A stretch of DNA of 9,356 bases from Bacteroidota bacterium. Its GTDB lineage: Bacteria; Bacteroidota; Bacteroidia; Flavobacteriales_F; PHOS-HE28. The position numbers and the translations under genes are program-made. The notes under the pieces were generated by a model. The model saw only the letters and a program-made list of their open reading frames with translations. It was not told where the DNA came from and did no database searches. Below, in pieces: positions 1 through 7,408 of the stretch (the stretch's first letter is position 1; each line of letters opens with the position of its first letter). The stretch is taken from assembly GCA_023428865.1 (NCBI GenBank), contig JAEYWT010000240.1, positions 1 to 9,356 on the forward strand, read 5' to 3'.

Positions 1-288
1 GGTCCGGTGAACGTGGGTAACCCGAAGGAGATCACGATCAAGCAATTCGCCGAAGAGATCCTCAAGCTTACTGGCACCAAGCAGAAACTGATCTACAAAC
101 CCTTGCCGAGCGACGATCCCATGCAACGCCAGCCGGACATCACTCTGGCAAAGAAGCTCTTGAAATGGGAGCCGAAAGTGGACCGTGCCGAAGGCATGCG
201 CCGCACGTTCGAGTATTTCAAGTCGCTCACGCCTGCAGAGCTGAACGAGAAGGAACACTTCAGTTTCGAGAAGTACGCGAAGAAGTGA
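1..288 (+). CDS. UDP-glucuronate decarboxylase (UDP-xylose synthase), C-terminal fragment
   Basis: This is the 3' end of a gene that starts left of the window; only the last 95 residues are visible. The family is an extended short-chain dehydrogenase/reductase that oxidises and decarboxylates UDP-glucuronate to UDP-xylose in the cytosol, using bound NAD. The visible part begins with the conserved segment VNVGNPKEITIKQFAEEI and continues with DDPMQRQPDITLAKKLLKWEP, closely resembling the substrate-binding C-terminal region of UXS proteins (known pattern: VNLGNP..., DDP..R.PDI..AK..L.WEP). The Rossmann NAD site and the YxxxK catalytic pair are outside the window. The reading frame is open from base 1, so the GTG at 7 is an internal codon and not a start. 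The gene ends in a strong terminator, so it appears to close its own transcript. Another NAD-dependent nucleotide-sugar epimerase is possible but less likely. Confidence 0.88.
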   Translation, partial: GPVNVGNPKEITIKQFAEEILKLTGTKQKLIYKPLPSDDPMQRQPDITLAKKLLKWEPKVDRAEGMRRTFEYFKSLTPAELNEKEHFSFEKYAKK

Positions 289-310
289 CCCTTCGCCTGA
301 TCCACGTCAA

Positions 311-339
311 GACCCGGTCGAAAGGCCGGGTCTTTTTTT
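311..339 (+). terminator. Rho-independent terminator after the UXS-like gene
   Basis: GACCCGG (311-317) pairs perfectly with CCGGGTC (326-332). A further T-G and C-G pair close a GAAA tetraloop (320-323), giving a stem of about 9 bp. Seven T residues follow directly (333-339). It lies 22 bases after the stop codon of the upstream gene and would separate that gene from the substrate-binding protein at 401. Confidence 0.92.
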
Positions 340-400
340 AGACGCTGGTCGCCTTCATTTCCCTGCCTTCGTGCGACCTTAGCGCCCCATTTTCCGACCC

Positions 401-1327
401 GTGAAGAAACAGTTCCGATCCATCAGCGAAGCCGCAGAAGAGGCGAATGCGCTTGTTCCCCTGCGCGTTGCCGGTGTGCCGGAGCACTTCAACATGCCGT
501 GGTTGCTGGGCTTGGAGCGCAGAGCCTTCGTGCGTGCCGGGGTGGAGGTGAAGTGGCGTACCGTTCCGGAAGGCACAGGCGCCATGTGCAAGTTGTTGCG
601 CGAAGGCGAAGTGGACCTGGCCATGCTGGTGACCGAAGGTGCCGTACGCGACATCCTCAACGGCAACCCCAGTCGCATCATCTCCTCCTACGTGGACAGT
701 CCGCTCACCTGGGGTGTTCATGTGGGTGCGCATACGGCGCTTACCACGCCAGAGCAGCTGCAAGAAGTGCCCTACGCCATCAGTAGGCCGAATAGCGGAA
801 GCCACCTGGTAGCGCTAAGCTATGCGCGTGCAAAGGGTTGGTCGGTGGCCGAAGAGCAGCTCGAAGTGGTGGACGACCTCAAAGGCGCACTAGCACGATT
901 GGCGAAATCCGATCCTATCGTCTTCTTGTGGGAGAAGTTCACCACCAAACCGTACGTGGACAATGGCACCTTGCGCCGGGTGGATGAATACCGGACGTCT
1001 TGGCCATCGTTCGTGATCGTGGCTACCGAAGCCGCTCTCGAAGCGCATCCGAAGGAGATAGGCCGTTTACTGAAGGTGATCCGCGATCAAGTGGCCGGCC
1101 TTATGGCGAAGCGCACCGCGCCGGAGGTCTTCGCACAGCGCTACAGCATGGAATTGGCCGATGCCCAGGAGTGGTTCGCCGCAGTTCGCTGGAATACCGG
1201 CGCCCCATTGGAAGAAGTCACCCTGGCCAAGATCGTTTCCACCCTGGCCGAAGCCGGTTTCCCGAACATGACCGTAGGGGACGGTAGCTTGGCCGAACGT
1301 CTGCTCTGGCAGGCCCCGGAACGCTGA
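401..1327 (+). CDS. NMT1/THI5-like type 2 substrate-binding protein, no export signal
   Basis: The 308-residue product resembles the periplasmic-binding-protein type 2 fold of the NMT1/THI5-like/SsuA group, which binds small organic ligands. Visible family landmarks are GVPEHFNMPW (residues 25-34), EGTGAMCKLLREGEVDLAMLVTEG (57-80), a hinge-like SPLTWGVHVGA stretch (100-110), SRPNSGSH (128-135) and WEKFTTKPYVDNG (177-189). From memory, this arrangement is common in uncharacterised Bacteroidota 'substrate-binding domain' proteins. There is no hydrophobic signal peptide and no lipobox cysteine at the N terminus, and no ABC permease or ATPase gene is nearby, so a transport role is not supported here and the ligand is unknown. 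The start is the GTG at 401; a TAG at 380 closes the frame upstream, so only a very short extension (e.g. ATT at 389) is possible. No Shine-Dalgarno is seen. It lies 68 bases before the sugar operon and may or may not be co-transcribed with it. Confidence 0.75.
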   Translation: MKKQFRSISEAAEEANALVPLRVAGVPEHFNMPWLLGLERRAFVRAGVEVKWRTVPEGTGAMCKLLREGEVDLAMLVTEGAVRDILNGNPSRIISSYVDSPLTWGVHVGAHTALTTPEQLQEVPYAISRPNSGSHLVALSYARAKGWSVAEEQLEVVDDLKGALARLAKSDPIVFLWEKFTTKPYVDNGTLRRVDEYRTSWPSFVIVATEAALEAHPKEIGRLLKVIRDQVAGLMAKRTAPEVFAQRYSMELADAQEWFAAVRWNTGAPLEEVTLAKIVSTLAEAGFPNMTVGDGSLAERLLWQAPER

Positions 1328-1358
1328 TCAAGAGTCCTTATCATTCCCGTGGCTTCGG

Positions 1359-1366
1359 TACCTTCG
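1359..1366 (+). promoter_or_regulatory. Possible -7 promoter element before the sugar operon
   Basis: TACCTTCG differs by one base from the Bacteroidota -7 consensus TAnnTTTG and ends 29 bases before the first operon gene. No clear -33 TTTG/TTG was found at the expected distance. It is reported as the best candidate in the 68-base gap. Confidence 0.22.
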
Positions 1367-1395
1367 CAGCCCCACTGCCAGAGGTCCGGTCTCCC

Positions 1396-1992
1396 ATGGA
1401 CACGAGCAAGTGCGAAAACATGAGCTTTTCCGCCCATCCATCGGCTGTCATCGACGAAGGCTGCACCATTGGTGAAGGCACGCGCATCTGGCATTTCAGC
1501 CACATCATGCCGGGCTGTACCATAGGCCCCGGTTGTAACATCGGGCAGAACGTGGTGATCAGTCCGGATGTGGTGTTGGGACGCAACGTGAAGGTGCAGA
1601 ACAACGTGAGCATTTACACGGGTGTGACCTGCGAGGATGATGTGTTCCTGGGGCCTAGCATGGTCTTCACCAACGTGATCAATCCACGCAGTGCGGTGAA
1701 CCGCCGTGGCGAATACCTTCGGACACGCGTGAAACGAGGGGCTTCCATCGGCGCCAACGCCACCATCGTTTGTGGGCACGACATCGGTCGTTTCGCCTTC
1801 ATTGGTGCAGGTGCCGTGGTAACGAAGGAAGTGCCGGACTATGCTTTGGTAGTGGGCAATCCCGCGCGGCAGACGGGCTGGATGAGCGAATTCGGCCACA
1901 AGCTGAAGTTCAATGCCGAAGGCCAGGCCACCTGCCCGGAAAGTGGAGAGCGCTACGAACTAACCAACGGTACCGTCCGTAAACTCGTATGA
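1396..1992 (+). CDS. wlbB: UDP-2-acetamido-3-amino-2,3-dideoxy-glucuronate N-acetyltransferase-like (WbpD/WlbB family)
   Basis: The 198-residue product is a left-handed beta-helix acyltransferase. Hexapeptide repeats of the [LIV]GxxxxI type run from about residue 15 to 150 (HPSAVIDEGCTIGEG, IGPGCNIGQNVVISP, LGRNVKVQNNVSIY, IGANATIVCGHDIG). The signature segments RIWHFSHI (30-37), FTNVINPRS (91-99) and VVGNPARQTGW (152-162) fit the WbpD/WlbB subgroup, which transfers acetyl from acetyl-CoA to the 3-amino group of UDP-GlcNAc3NA in the cytosol. The C-terminal tail has ATCPESGERYEL, which I recall as usual in this subgroup. The start could be ATG 1396 or the in-frame ATG 1420 (residue 9), which gives an N terminus closer to the typical family start. 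The stop overlaps the next gene's start (ATGA, 1989-1992), so translation is probably coupled. The alternative is another sugar N-acetyltransferase with the same fold. Confidence 0.85.
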   Translation: MDTSKCENMSFSAHPSAVIDEGCTIGEGTRIWHFSHIMPGCTIGPGCNIGQNVVISPDVVLGRNVKVQNNVSIYTGVTCEDDVFLGPSMVFTNVINPRSAVNRRGEYLRTRVKRGASIGANATIVCGHDIGRFAFIGAGAVVTKEVPDYALVVGNPARQTGWMSEFGHKLKFNAEGQATCPESGERYELTNGTVRKLV

Positions 1993-3017
1993 CAGGTCCG
2001 ATCAAGATCGCCGTGGTCGGTTGTGGCCACATCGGCAAGCGACATGCGGAGATGGTCCATCGCCATGCGGAGACCGAGCTTGTAGCGCTGTGCGATATCC
2101 GCTCGCGTGAAGAGGCCGGTGTTGCCGGTTTCGATGTGCCCTTCTTCCAAGATATGCGCACCATGTTGGATCAGGTCGCTAGCATCGATGTGGTGAACAT
2201 CTGCACACCCAACGGCCTGCATGCCGAACAGAGCATCATGGCCCTGGAGCACCGCAAACATGTGGTTTGTGAAAAGCCGCTCGCGCTGAGCAAGGCCAGT
2301 TGTGAAGCGGTGATCTACAAAGCACTACAGATGCACCGCACGGTTTTCGCTGTGATGCAGAACCGCTACAGCCCACCCAGCCAATGGATCAAGGGCGTGG
2401 TGGAGCAAGGGCTGCTTGGCGACATTCACCTGGTGCAGGTGAACTGCTACTGGAACCGCGACGAACGATACTACAAGGCTGGCTCGTGGAAAGGCAGCAA
2501 CGCCTTGGATGGCGGTACGCTCTTCACGCAGTTCAGCCACTTCATCGACATCCTTTACTGGCTCTTCGGCGACATCACCGACATCCAAGGCAAGTTCGCC
2601 GACTTCAACCACAAAGGCCTTACCGAATTCGAGGACAGTGGCATGGTCACCTTCCGCTTCATGGACGGCGGCGGCATGGGTTGTTTGAACTACAGCACCG
2701 CCGTGTGGGATAAGAACCTGGAGAGCAGCATGACGATCATCGGCTCCAAGGGCAGCGTGAAGATCGGCGGGCAGTACATGGATCAAGTGGAGTACTGCCA
2801 CATCAACGGATACACCATGCCGCAATTGGCACCCACCAACCCGGCCAACGATTACGGGGCATACAAGGGTAGCGCCAACAACCACGGCTACATCATCGAC
2901 AACGTGGTGGACACTCTGCGTGGCCACAGCACACTTACCACCAACGCGCTGGAAGGTCTCAAAGTAGTGGAGATCATCGAACGCATCTACGAGAAGAGGA
3001 ATGAGCAACTTGTATGA
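1989..3017 (+). CDS. wlbA: Gfo/Idh/MocA-family UDP-GlcNAcA 3-oxidase-like (WbpB/WlbA type)
   Basis: The 342-residue NAD-dependent oxidoreductase has an N-terminal Rossmann fold with AVVGCGHIGKRH (residues 8-19), then NICTPNGLHAE (70-80) and the family motif CEKPLAL (94-100), whose lysine is residue 96. The C-terminal domain carries GGTLFTQFSHFIDIL (175-189), placing the conserved catalytic-type histidine at 184. In characterised WlbA/WbpB proteins this enzyme oxidises C3 of UDP-N-acetylglucosaminuronic acid, and in many of them bound NADH is recycled with 2-oxoglutarate. The assignment rests on fold plus neighbours: it sits between the N-acetyltransferase and the 6-dehydrogenase of the same pathway. 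Its ATG overlaps the preceding stop by 4 bases, and its own end overlaps the next gene by 17 bases. The family is broad, so the exact substrate is inferred from context. Confidence 0.85.
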   Translation: MTGPIKIAVVGCGHIGKRHAEMVHRHAETELVALCDIRSREEAGVAGFDVPFFQDMRTMLDQVASIDVVNICTPNGLHAEQSIMALEHRKHVVCEKPLALSKASCEAVIYKALQMHRTVFAVMQNRYSPPSQWIKGVVEQGLLGDIHLVQVNCYWNRDERYYKAGSWKGSNALDGGTLFTQFSHFIDILYWLFGDITDIQGKFADFNHKGLTEFEDSGMVTFRFMDGGGMGCLNYSTAVWDKNLESSMTIIGSKGSVKIGGQYMDQVEYCHINGYTMPQLAPTNPANDYGAYKGSANNHGYIIDNVVDTLRGHSTLTTNALEGLKVVEIIERIYEKRNEQLV

Positions 3018-4299
3018 CCGCCTGCTGAAGAAGGAGGCGAAGCTGGCTGTGATCGGCCTGGGTTACGTAGGTCTTCCCATCGCGCTGGCCTTTGCGCGTA
3101 AGATCAAAGTGGTCGGTTTCGACATCAATCAGAAGCGTGTGGATATGATGCGCCGCAACGAGGATCCGAGCAACGAGCTCGAGGCATCCGCGTTCGAGGG
3201 CTGCGACATCCACTTCAGTGCCGATCTGGAGGATCTACGTGATGTGGAGTTCTTCATCGTAGCCGTACCCACACCGATCGATGGGCAGAACATCCCCGAC
3301 CTTACACCACTGCTCGGCGCCACACGCACGGTGGGGCAGGTGTTGAAGAAGAACGATTATGTGGTCTACGAAAGCACCGTGTATCCCGGTTGCACCGAGG
3401 AAGACTGCGTGCCCCTGCTGGAACGCTTGAGCAACCTGAAGTTCGTGGAGGACTTCAAGGTGGGCTACTCGCCGGAGCGCATCAATCCTGGTGATAAGGA
3501 GCACACGCTGGAGAGCATCATCAAGGTGAGCAGTGGCTGCGATCCGGAGAGCGCTGAGATCATTGCCAAGGTGTACGAGTTGGTGGTGAAGGCCGGCGTG
3601 CATCGCGCAGCAAGCATCAAAGTGGCCGAAGCCGCCAAGATCATCGAGAACACGCAACGCGACGTGAACATTGCCTTGATCAACGAACTGTCGATCATCT
3701 TCAACCGCATGGGCATCAACACCTACGACGTGTTGGAGGCGGCAGGCACAAAGTGGAACTTCCTCAAGTTCCAGCCGGGTCTGGTGGGCGGCCACTGCAT
3801 CGGCGTGGATCCGTACTACCTCGTCTACAAAGCGAAGGAGCTCGGTTACCATGCGCAGATCATCGACAGCGGTCGTTTCGTGAACGACAGCATGGGCGGC
3901 TCCGTGGCCAAGCAGACGGTGAAGAAGGTGATCGCAGCTGGTACCAACCCCGCCGATGCGCGTGTGCTCGTAATGGGCGCCACCTTCAAGGAGAACGTCA
4001 CCGACATCCGCAACAGCAAGGTGGCCGATGTGATCAACGAGCTGAAGAGCTTCAGCTGCACCGTGGATGTGACCGATCCCCACGCCGACAGCGCCGAGGT
4101 GAAGCACGAGTACGGTTACGACCTCGCCCCTGAGATGAAAGGCCCTTACGATGCCATCATCGTGGCCGTGAACCACAGCGAATACACCAGCAAGGACGAA
4201 TCCTGGTTCAAGGGCATGCTGAAGCCGAAAGGCGTGGTGGTTGATCTGAAGGGAGTGTTCCGGAAGAAGATCAAGAACATCACCTATTGGAGCTTGTGA
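3001..4299 (+). CDS. wbpA: UDP-N-acetylglucosamine/hexosamine 6-dehydrogenase (WbpA/TviB-type)
   Basis: The 432-residue nucleotide-sugar dehydrogenase performs a two-step NAD-dependent oxidation at C6, giving a UDP-hexosaminuronic acid in the cytosol. Seen motifs are the NAD-binding VIGLGYVGLP (17-26), VAVPTPID (87-94), ESTVYPGCTEE (124-134), GYSPERINPGD (155-165), EAAKIIENTQRDVNIAL (210-226) and the catalytic GGHCIGVDPYYL with cysteine 266. The C-terminal domain has GATFKENVTDIRNSK (326-340). NTQRDVNIALINEL and PERINPGD favour the WbpA/TviB/WecC branch, acting on N-acetylated UDP-hexoses, over plain UDP-glucose dehydrogenase. ATG 3001 keeps KEAKLAVIGLGYVGLP, a usual start for the group. The in-frame GTG 3049, although 11 bases after AAGGAGG (3031-3037), would cut into the first beta strand. 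The product would feed the WlbA-like enzyme encoded just upstream. Confidence 0.93.
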   Translation: MSNLYDRLLKKEAKLAVIGLGYVGLPIALAFARKIKVVGFDINQKRVDMMRRNEDPSNELEASAFEGCDIHFSADLEDLRDVEFFIVAVPTPIDGQNIPDLTPLLGATRTVGQVLKKNDYVVYESTVYPGCTEEDCVPLLERLSNLKFVEDFKVGYSPERINPGDKEHTLESIIKVSSGCDPESAEIIAKVYELVVKAGVHRAASIKVAEAAKIIENTQRDVNIALINELSIIFNRMGINTYDVLEAAGTKWNFLKFQPGLVGGHCIGVDPYYLVYKAKELGYHAQIIDSGRFVNDSMGGSVAKQTVKKVIAAGTNPADARVLVMGATFKENVTDIRNSKVADVINELKSFSCTVDVTDPHADSAEVKHEYGYDLAPEMKGPYDAIIVAVNHSEYTSKDESWFKGMLKPKGVVVDLKGVFRKKIKNITYWSL

Positions 4300-5354
4300 G
4301 TACGCAGCGCAACCTCCTCATCACCGGCGGCGCCGGCTTCATCGGCAGCCATGTCGTGCGCCGTTTCGTAACGAAGTACCCGCAGTACCGCATCATCAAC
4401 CTCGATGCGCTCACCTACGCGGGCAATCTGGAGAACCTGCGCGACATCGAGAACTCCCCGAACTACGTGTTCGTGAAGGCCGATATCTGTGATGCCGAGG
4501 CGCTCACCAAGGTCTTTGCGGATCACAGTATCGATGGCGTCATCCACCTCGCCGCAGAAAGCCATGTGGACCGCAGCATCACCGATCCGCTATCCTTCGT
4601 GCGCACCAACGTGTTCGGAACGGTCACCTTGCTGAACGCTGCGAAAGAAGCCTGGAAGGGCAACTTGGAAGGGAAGCGCTTCTATCACGTTTCCACGGAC
4701 GAGGTCTATGGCTCCCTCCACGACGACAGCCTCTTTCTAGAGACCACGCCCTACGATCCACAAAGCCCGTACAGCGCAAGCAAAGCAGCCAGCGATCATT
4801 TCGTGCGCGCCTATGGCAATACATACAAGCTACCCTTCGTGGTGAGTAACTGCAGCAACAACTACGGCAGCCACCACTTCCCCGAGAAGTTGATCCCGCT
4901 CATGATCAACAACATCCGCAACAACAAACCGCTTCCGGTCTACGGCAAGGGCGAGAACGTGCGCGATTGGCTTTGGGTTGAGGATCACGCAAGCGCCATC
5001 GACACCATCTTCCACACCGGCGTGAACGGCGAGACCTACAACATCGGTGGCCACAACGAGTGGAAGAACATCGACCTGGTCCACCTGCTCTGTGGCATCA
5101 TGGACCGCAAGCTGGGCCGGGCGGAAGGGGAGAGCGCCAAGCTGATCACCTACGTCACTGATCGCGCCGGGCACGACCTGCGTTATGCCATCGATGCAGG
5201 CAAGATCGAACGCGAGCTGGGGTGGAAGCCCAGTATCACCTTCGAGGTGGGTCTGGAACGCACGGTGGAGTGGTACTTGGCCAATACCGAATGGTTGGAC
5301 CACGTGACCAGCGGTGCTTATCGTAACTACTACGACGTACAATACAGCCGTTAG
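4296..5354 (+). CDS. rmlB: dTDP-glucose 4,6-dehydratase
   Basis: The 352-residue extended SDR enzyme converts dTDP-glucose to dTDP-4-keto-6-deoxyglucose, the branch point for dTDP-rhamnose and other deoxysugars. Numbered from GTG 4296, it shows the NAD motif TGGAGFIGSH (10-19), LDALTYAGNLENL (36-48), HLAAESHVDRS (84-94), the active-site STDEVYG (133-139, with the family's dehydration Asp-Glu pair at 135-136), YSASK (159-163, the Tyr/Lys pair), NCSNNYG, and DRAGHDLRYAID (289-300). Length is normal for RmlB. GTG 4296 is preferred over the in-frame TTG 4287 because it gives a GTGA overlap with the preceding stop and begins right at the first beta strand. No rmlA, rmlC or rmlD is visible, so the final sugar cannot be named from this window. 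Confidence 0.95.
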   Translation: MSTQRNLLITGGAGFIGSHVVRRFVTKYPQYRIINLDALTYAGNLENLRDIENSPNYVFVKADICDAEALTKVFADHSIDGVIHLAAESHVDRSITDPLSFVRTNVFGTVTLLNAAKEAWKGNLEGKRFYHVSTDEVYGSLHDDSLFLETTPYDPQSPYSASKAASDHFVRAYGNTYKLPFVVSNCSNNYGSHHFPEKLIPLMINNIRNNKPLPVYGKGENVRDWLWVEDHASAIDTIFHTGVNGETYNIGGHNEWKNIDLVHLLCGIMDRKLGRAEGESAKLITYVTDRAGHDLRYAIDAGKIERELGWKPSITFEVGLERTVEWYLANTEWLDHVTSGAYRNYYDVQYSR

Positions 5355-5400
5355 GGGGTACACTTGGCCGAAGTTCCGCTGAAGCGCCCAGGATTCCTGC

Positions 5401-5408
5401 GATCTTTG
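5401..5408 (+). promoter_or_regulatory. Possible -7 promoter element before the PHP phosphatase gene
   Basis: GATCTTTG differs from TAnnTTTG only at the first base and ends 11 bases before ATG 5420. The 65-base gap after rmlB would leave room for an internal promoter, but no -33 element is convincing. Confidence 0.2.
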
Positions 5409-5419
5409 CACCCTGTAGA

Positions 5420-6169
5420 ATGGGTCTTTTCAGCAAACTCTTCGGAAGTGGTGAAGCAGCGCTCGGCGATGTGGATCTGAGCGTGCTCCGGTGCGATGTA
5501 CACTCGCACTTCATTCCCGGTATCGACGATGGTGCGCAGACCATGGAACAGACCATGGAGATGCTCACCGCCATGAGCGAGCTGGGTTACAAGAAGGTGG
5601 TGACCACACCGCACAACATGGCCGATGGTTACCGCAACACGCCCGAGATCATCCTGGGTGGGTTGGAACGCGTGCGCGACGAGATCCGCCAACGTGGCTT
5701 AGCTATGGAGATCGATGCCGCTGCGGAGTACTACCTCGATCATGAATTGGAACAGAAGGTGATCGATCGGCGGGTACTAACCTTCGGAGAGGACTACCTT
5801 TTATTCGAGCTTCCGTTCATCAGCGAGCCGAACATGTTGTACCAGGTCATCTTCACCATGCAGACCGCAGGGTTCAGACCGGTGCTGGCTCACCCCGAGC
5901 GTTATGCGTTCTGGTATAACGACCTTACGAAGTACGATGGCTTGAAGGATCGCGGTGTGCTGTTCCAGTTGAATACCATCGCCTTGGCTGGTGCGTACGG
6001 TCCGCAAGCCAGGCAGATCGCCGAGCGCTTGGTCGACGCCGGGCACTACGAGTTCCTTGGAAGCGATTGCCACAGCATGAACCATGTGCAGGCGCTCAAG
6101 AACACATTGGCTCGGCCACACTTGCACAAATTGATCGCAAGCGGCAAGTTGCGCAACAGCACGCTCTGA
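5420..6169 (+). CDS. PHP-domain protein tyrosine phosphatase (CpsB/CapC/YwqE family)
   Basis: The 249-residue product is a metal-dependent phosphatase of the polymerase-and-histidinol-phosphatase fold. Family members remove phosphate from tyrosine on capsule/exopolysaccharide chain-length kinases (Wzc/CpsD type). The metal ligands are visible in order: DVHSHFIPGIDDG (26-38, H28 and H30), TTPHNM (62-67, H65), AAEYYLD (101-107, E103), LAHPERY (156-162, H158) and GSDCHS (214-219, D216 and H218). The set is complete, so the enzyme should be active. The N terminus, MGLFSKLFGSGE, is a short amphipathic lead-in without a signal peptide, as expected for a cytosolic enzyme. It follows rmlB by 65 bases on the same strand, in keeping with a role in polysaccharide export control; no partner kinase gene is visible here. 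The stop codon directly abuts that of the convergent exporter gene. Confidence 0.9.
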   Translation: MGLFSKLFGSGEAALGDVDLSVLRCDVHSHFIPGIDDGAQTMEQTMEMLTAMSELGYKKVVTTPHNMADGYRNTPEIILGGLERVRDEIRQRGLAMEIDAAAEYYLDHELEQKVIDRRVLTFGEDYLLFELPFISEPNMLYQVIFTMQTAGFRPVLAHPERYAFWYNDLTKYDGLKDRGVLFQLNTIALAGAYGPQARQIAERLVDAGHYEFLGSDCHSMNHVQALKNTLARPHLHKLIASGKLRNSTL

Positions 6170-7399
6170 TCAGATCCGCTGTTCCTTTGGTAGGAACACA
6201 CAAAGCAGCCCGAGTAATGGTAGGAACGAGCAAACGGTGAAAACGGTGTTGATGCTCGTAGCGTCCGCTAGCGAACCCAGCACGGCAGACCCGATCCCAG
6301 CCATGCCGAACGCGAAACCGAAGAAGAGTCCCGACACCAAACCGACACGACCAGGGATCAAGAGCTGCGCGTAGACAAGGATCGCCGAAAAGGCCGAAGC
6401 CAGGATGAAGCCCGCCATAATTGCAAGCACGGTGGTCCAGAAGGCATCGGCATAGGGTAGCAGTAAAGTGAATGGAGCTGCACCTAGGATCGATGTCCAG
6501 ATGATGGCTTTGTAACCGATGCGGTCACCCAGCAAGCCGCCGATCAAGGTGCCCAAGGCAGCGGCGAAGAGAAAGAAGAACAGCTGTATCTGCGCCACTT
6601 GTACGGTCACCCCGAATTTGCCGATCAGGTAGAAGGTGAAATAGCTCGTCATGCTGGCGAGATAGAACTGTTTGGAGAAGATCAGCAGCAAGAGGATGGT
6701 CACCGCACCGATCACTTGCTTGCGTGGAACCGGAGTACGAGGCACAACGGGCTGGCGGGCTTGCCGATGCGTTCGCAAGGCCATCATACGCAAGTACCAG
6801 CGCCCCACGCGCCACAGCACCACCATAGCGATCAATGGCAACAGTGAGAACCAAGAGATCTTTGTTTGCCCCAACGGAACGATGATCGCTGCGGCTAATA
6901 GCGGGCCTAGGGCCGAGCCCGCATTGCCACCCAGTTGGAATACCGACTGCGCCAATGCGCGTTTGCCTCCAGAAGCCACGTACGCCATGCGCGAAGCCTC
7001 CGGATGGAAGATCGAAGAACCGATGCCTACCAACGCCACGGCCATCAACAATGAATGGAACGAGCCCGCCCAAGCAAGCAGCAACAAACCCGCTAGCGAG
7101 AACACCATGCCACCCACCAAGGCGAACGGCTGCGGTTTGCGATCCGTCCAATGGCCTACCAGCGGTTGGAGTATCGAGGCGGTCAATTGGAAAGCCAGCG
7201 TGATCAGGCCGATCTCCGAGAACGAGAGCTGGTAAGACTCCTTCACCAACGGATAGATCGCCGGGATCAGCGACTGTACGGTGTCGTTCAGCAGATGCGA
7301 GAACGCGATCGCGAAGAGCACGGAAAATGCCGTTCGGTCAGCGACGTGCTTGACGGTGTTCTGCGGAACGATGTGCGGAGAGGCGGTCGGGACGGCCAT
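6170..7399 (-). CDS. MFS transporter, fosmidomycin-resistance (Fsr)-like exporter
   Basis: The 409-residue hydrophobic protein reads as a 12-helix major facilitator carrier of the inner membrane, probably a proton-driven drug or metabolite exporter. Landmarks are the N-terminal helix with FAIAFSHLLNDTVQSLIPAIYP (29-50), the loop 2-3 motif-A region GHWTDRKPQP (82-91), GIGSSIFHPEASRMAY (125-140), a cytoplasmic basic linker (about 198-227), and the second-half motif-A copy GGLLGDRIGYK (287-297). SHLLND and SSIFHPEASR are typical of the Fsr group. The start is ATG 7399; an upstream in-frame TTG at 7411 is disfavoured because it lies inside a likely -7 promoter box. Substrate specificity cannot be read from sequence; fosmidomycin is only the name-giving compound. 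Context gives no pathway link. Confidence 0.88.
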   Translation of the reverse strand: MAVPTASPHIVPQNTVKHVADRTAFSVLFAIAFSHLLNDTVQSLIPAIYPLVKESYQLSFSEIGLITLAFQLTASILQPLVGHWTDRKPQPFALVGGMVFSLAGLLLLAWAGSFHSLLMAVALVGIGSSIFHPEASRMAYVASGGKRALAQSVFQLGGNAGSALGPLLAAAIIVPLGQTKISWFSLLPLIAMVVLWRVGRWYLRMMALRTHRQARQPVVPRTPVPRKQVIGAVTILLLLIFSKQFYLASMTSYFTFYLIGKFGVTVQVAQIQLFFFLFAAALGTLIGGLLGDRIGYKAIIWTSILGAAPFTLLLPYADAFWTTVLAIMAGFILASAFSAILVYAQLLIPGRVGLVSGLFFGFAFGMAGIGSAVLGSLADATSINTVFTVCSFLPLLGLLCVFLPKEQRI

Positions 7400-7408
7400 G
7401 CGGCGGGG

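Noticed and set aside
1328..1395. Search for a terminator between the binding-protein gene and the sugar operon
   Set aside because: No stem followed by a T run was found, so co-transcription cannot be excluded.
1141..1899. 252-residue minus-strand frame spanning two genes
   Set aside because: It overlaps two well-supported plus-strand genes and has the His/Ala/Val-rich composition of an antisense shadow.
2325..3008. 227-residue minus-strand frame
   Set aside because: It is a codon-bias shadow of the WlbA-like gene with no recognisable domain.
3235..4176. Long 313-residue open frame on the minus strand
   Set aside because: It lies wholly antisense to the clear 6-dehydrogenase gene, is a histidine/valine/aspartate-rich low-sense product, and shows no family motif. 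Long antisense frames are expected in GC-rich coding DNA.
6672..7235. 187-residue plus-strand frame inside the exporter gene
   Set aside because: It is antisense to conserved MFS motifs; the product has no membrane or family character.
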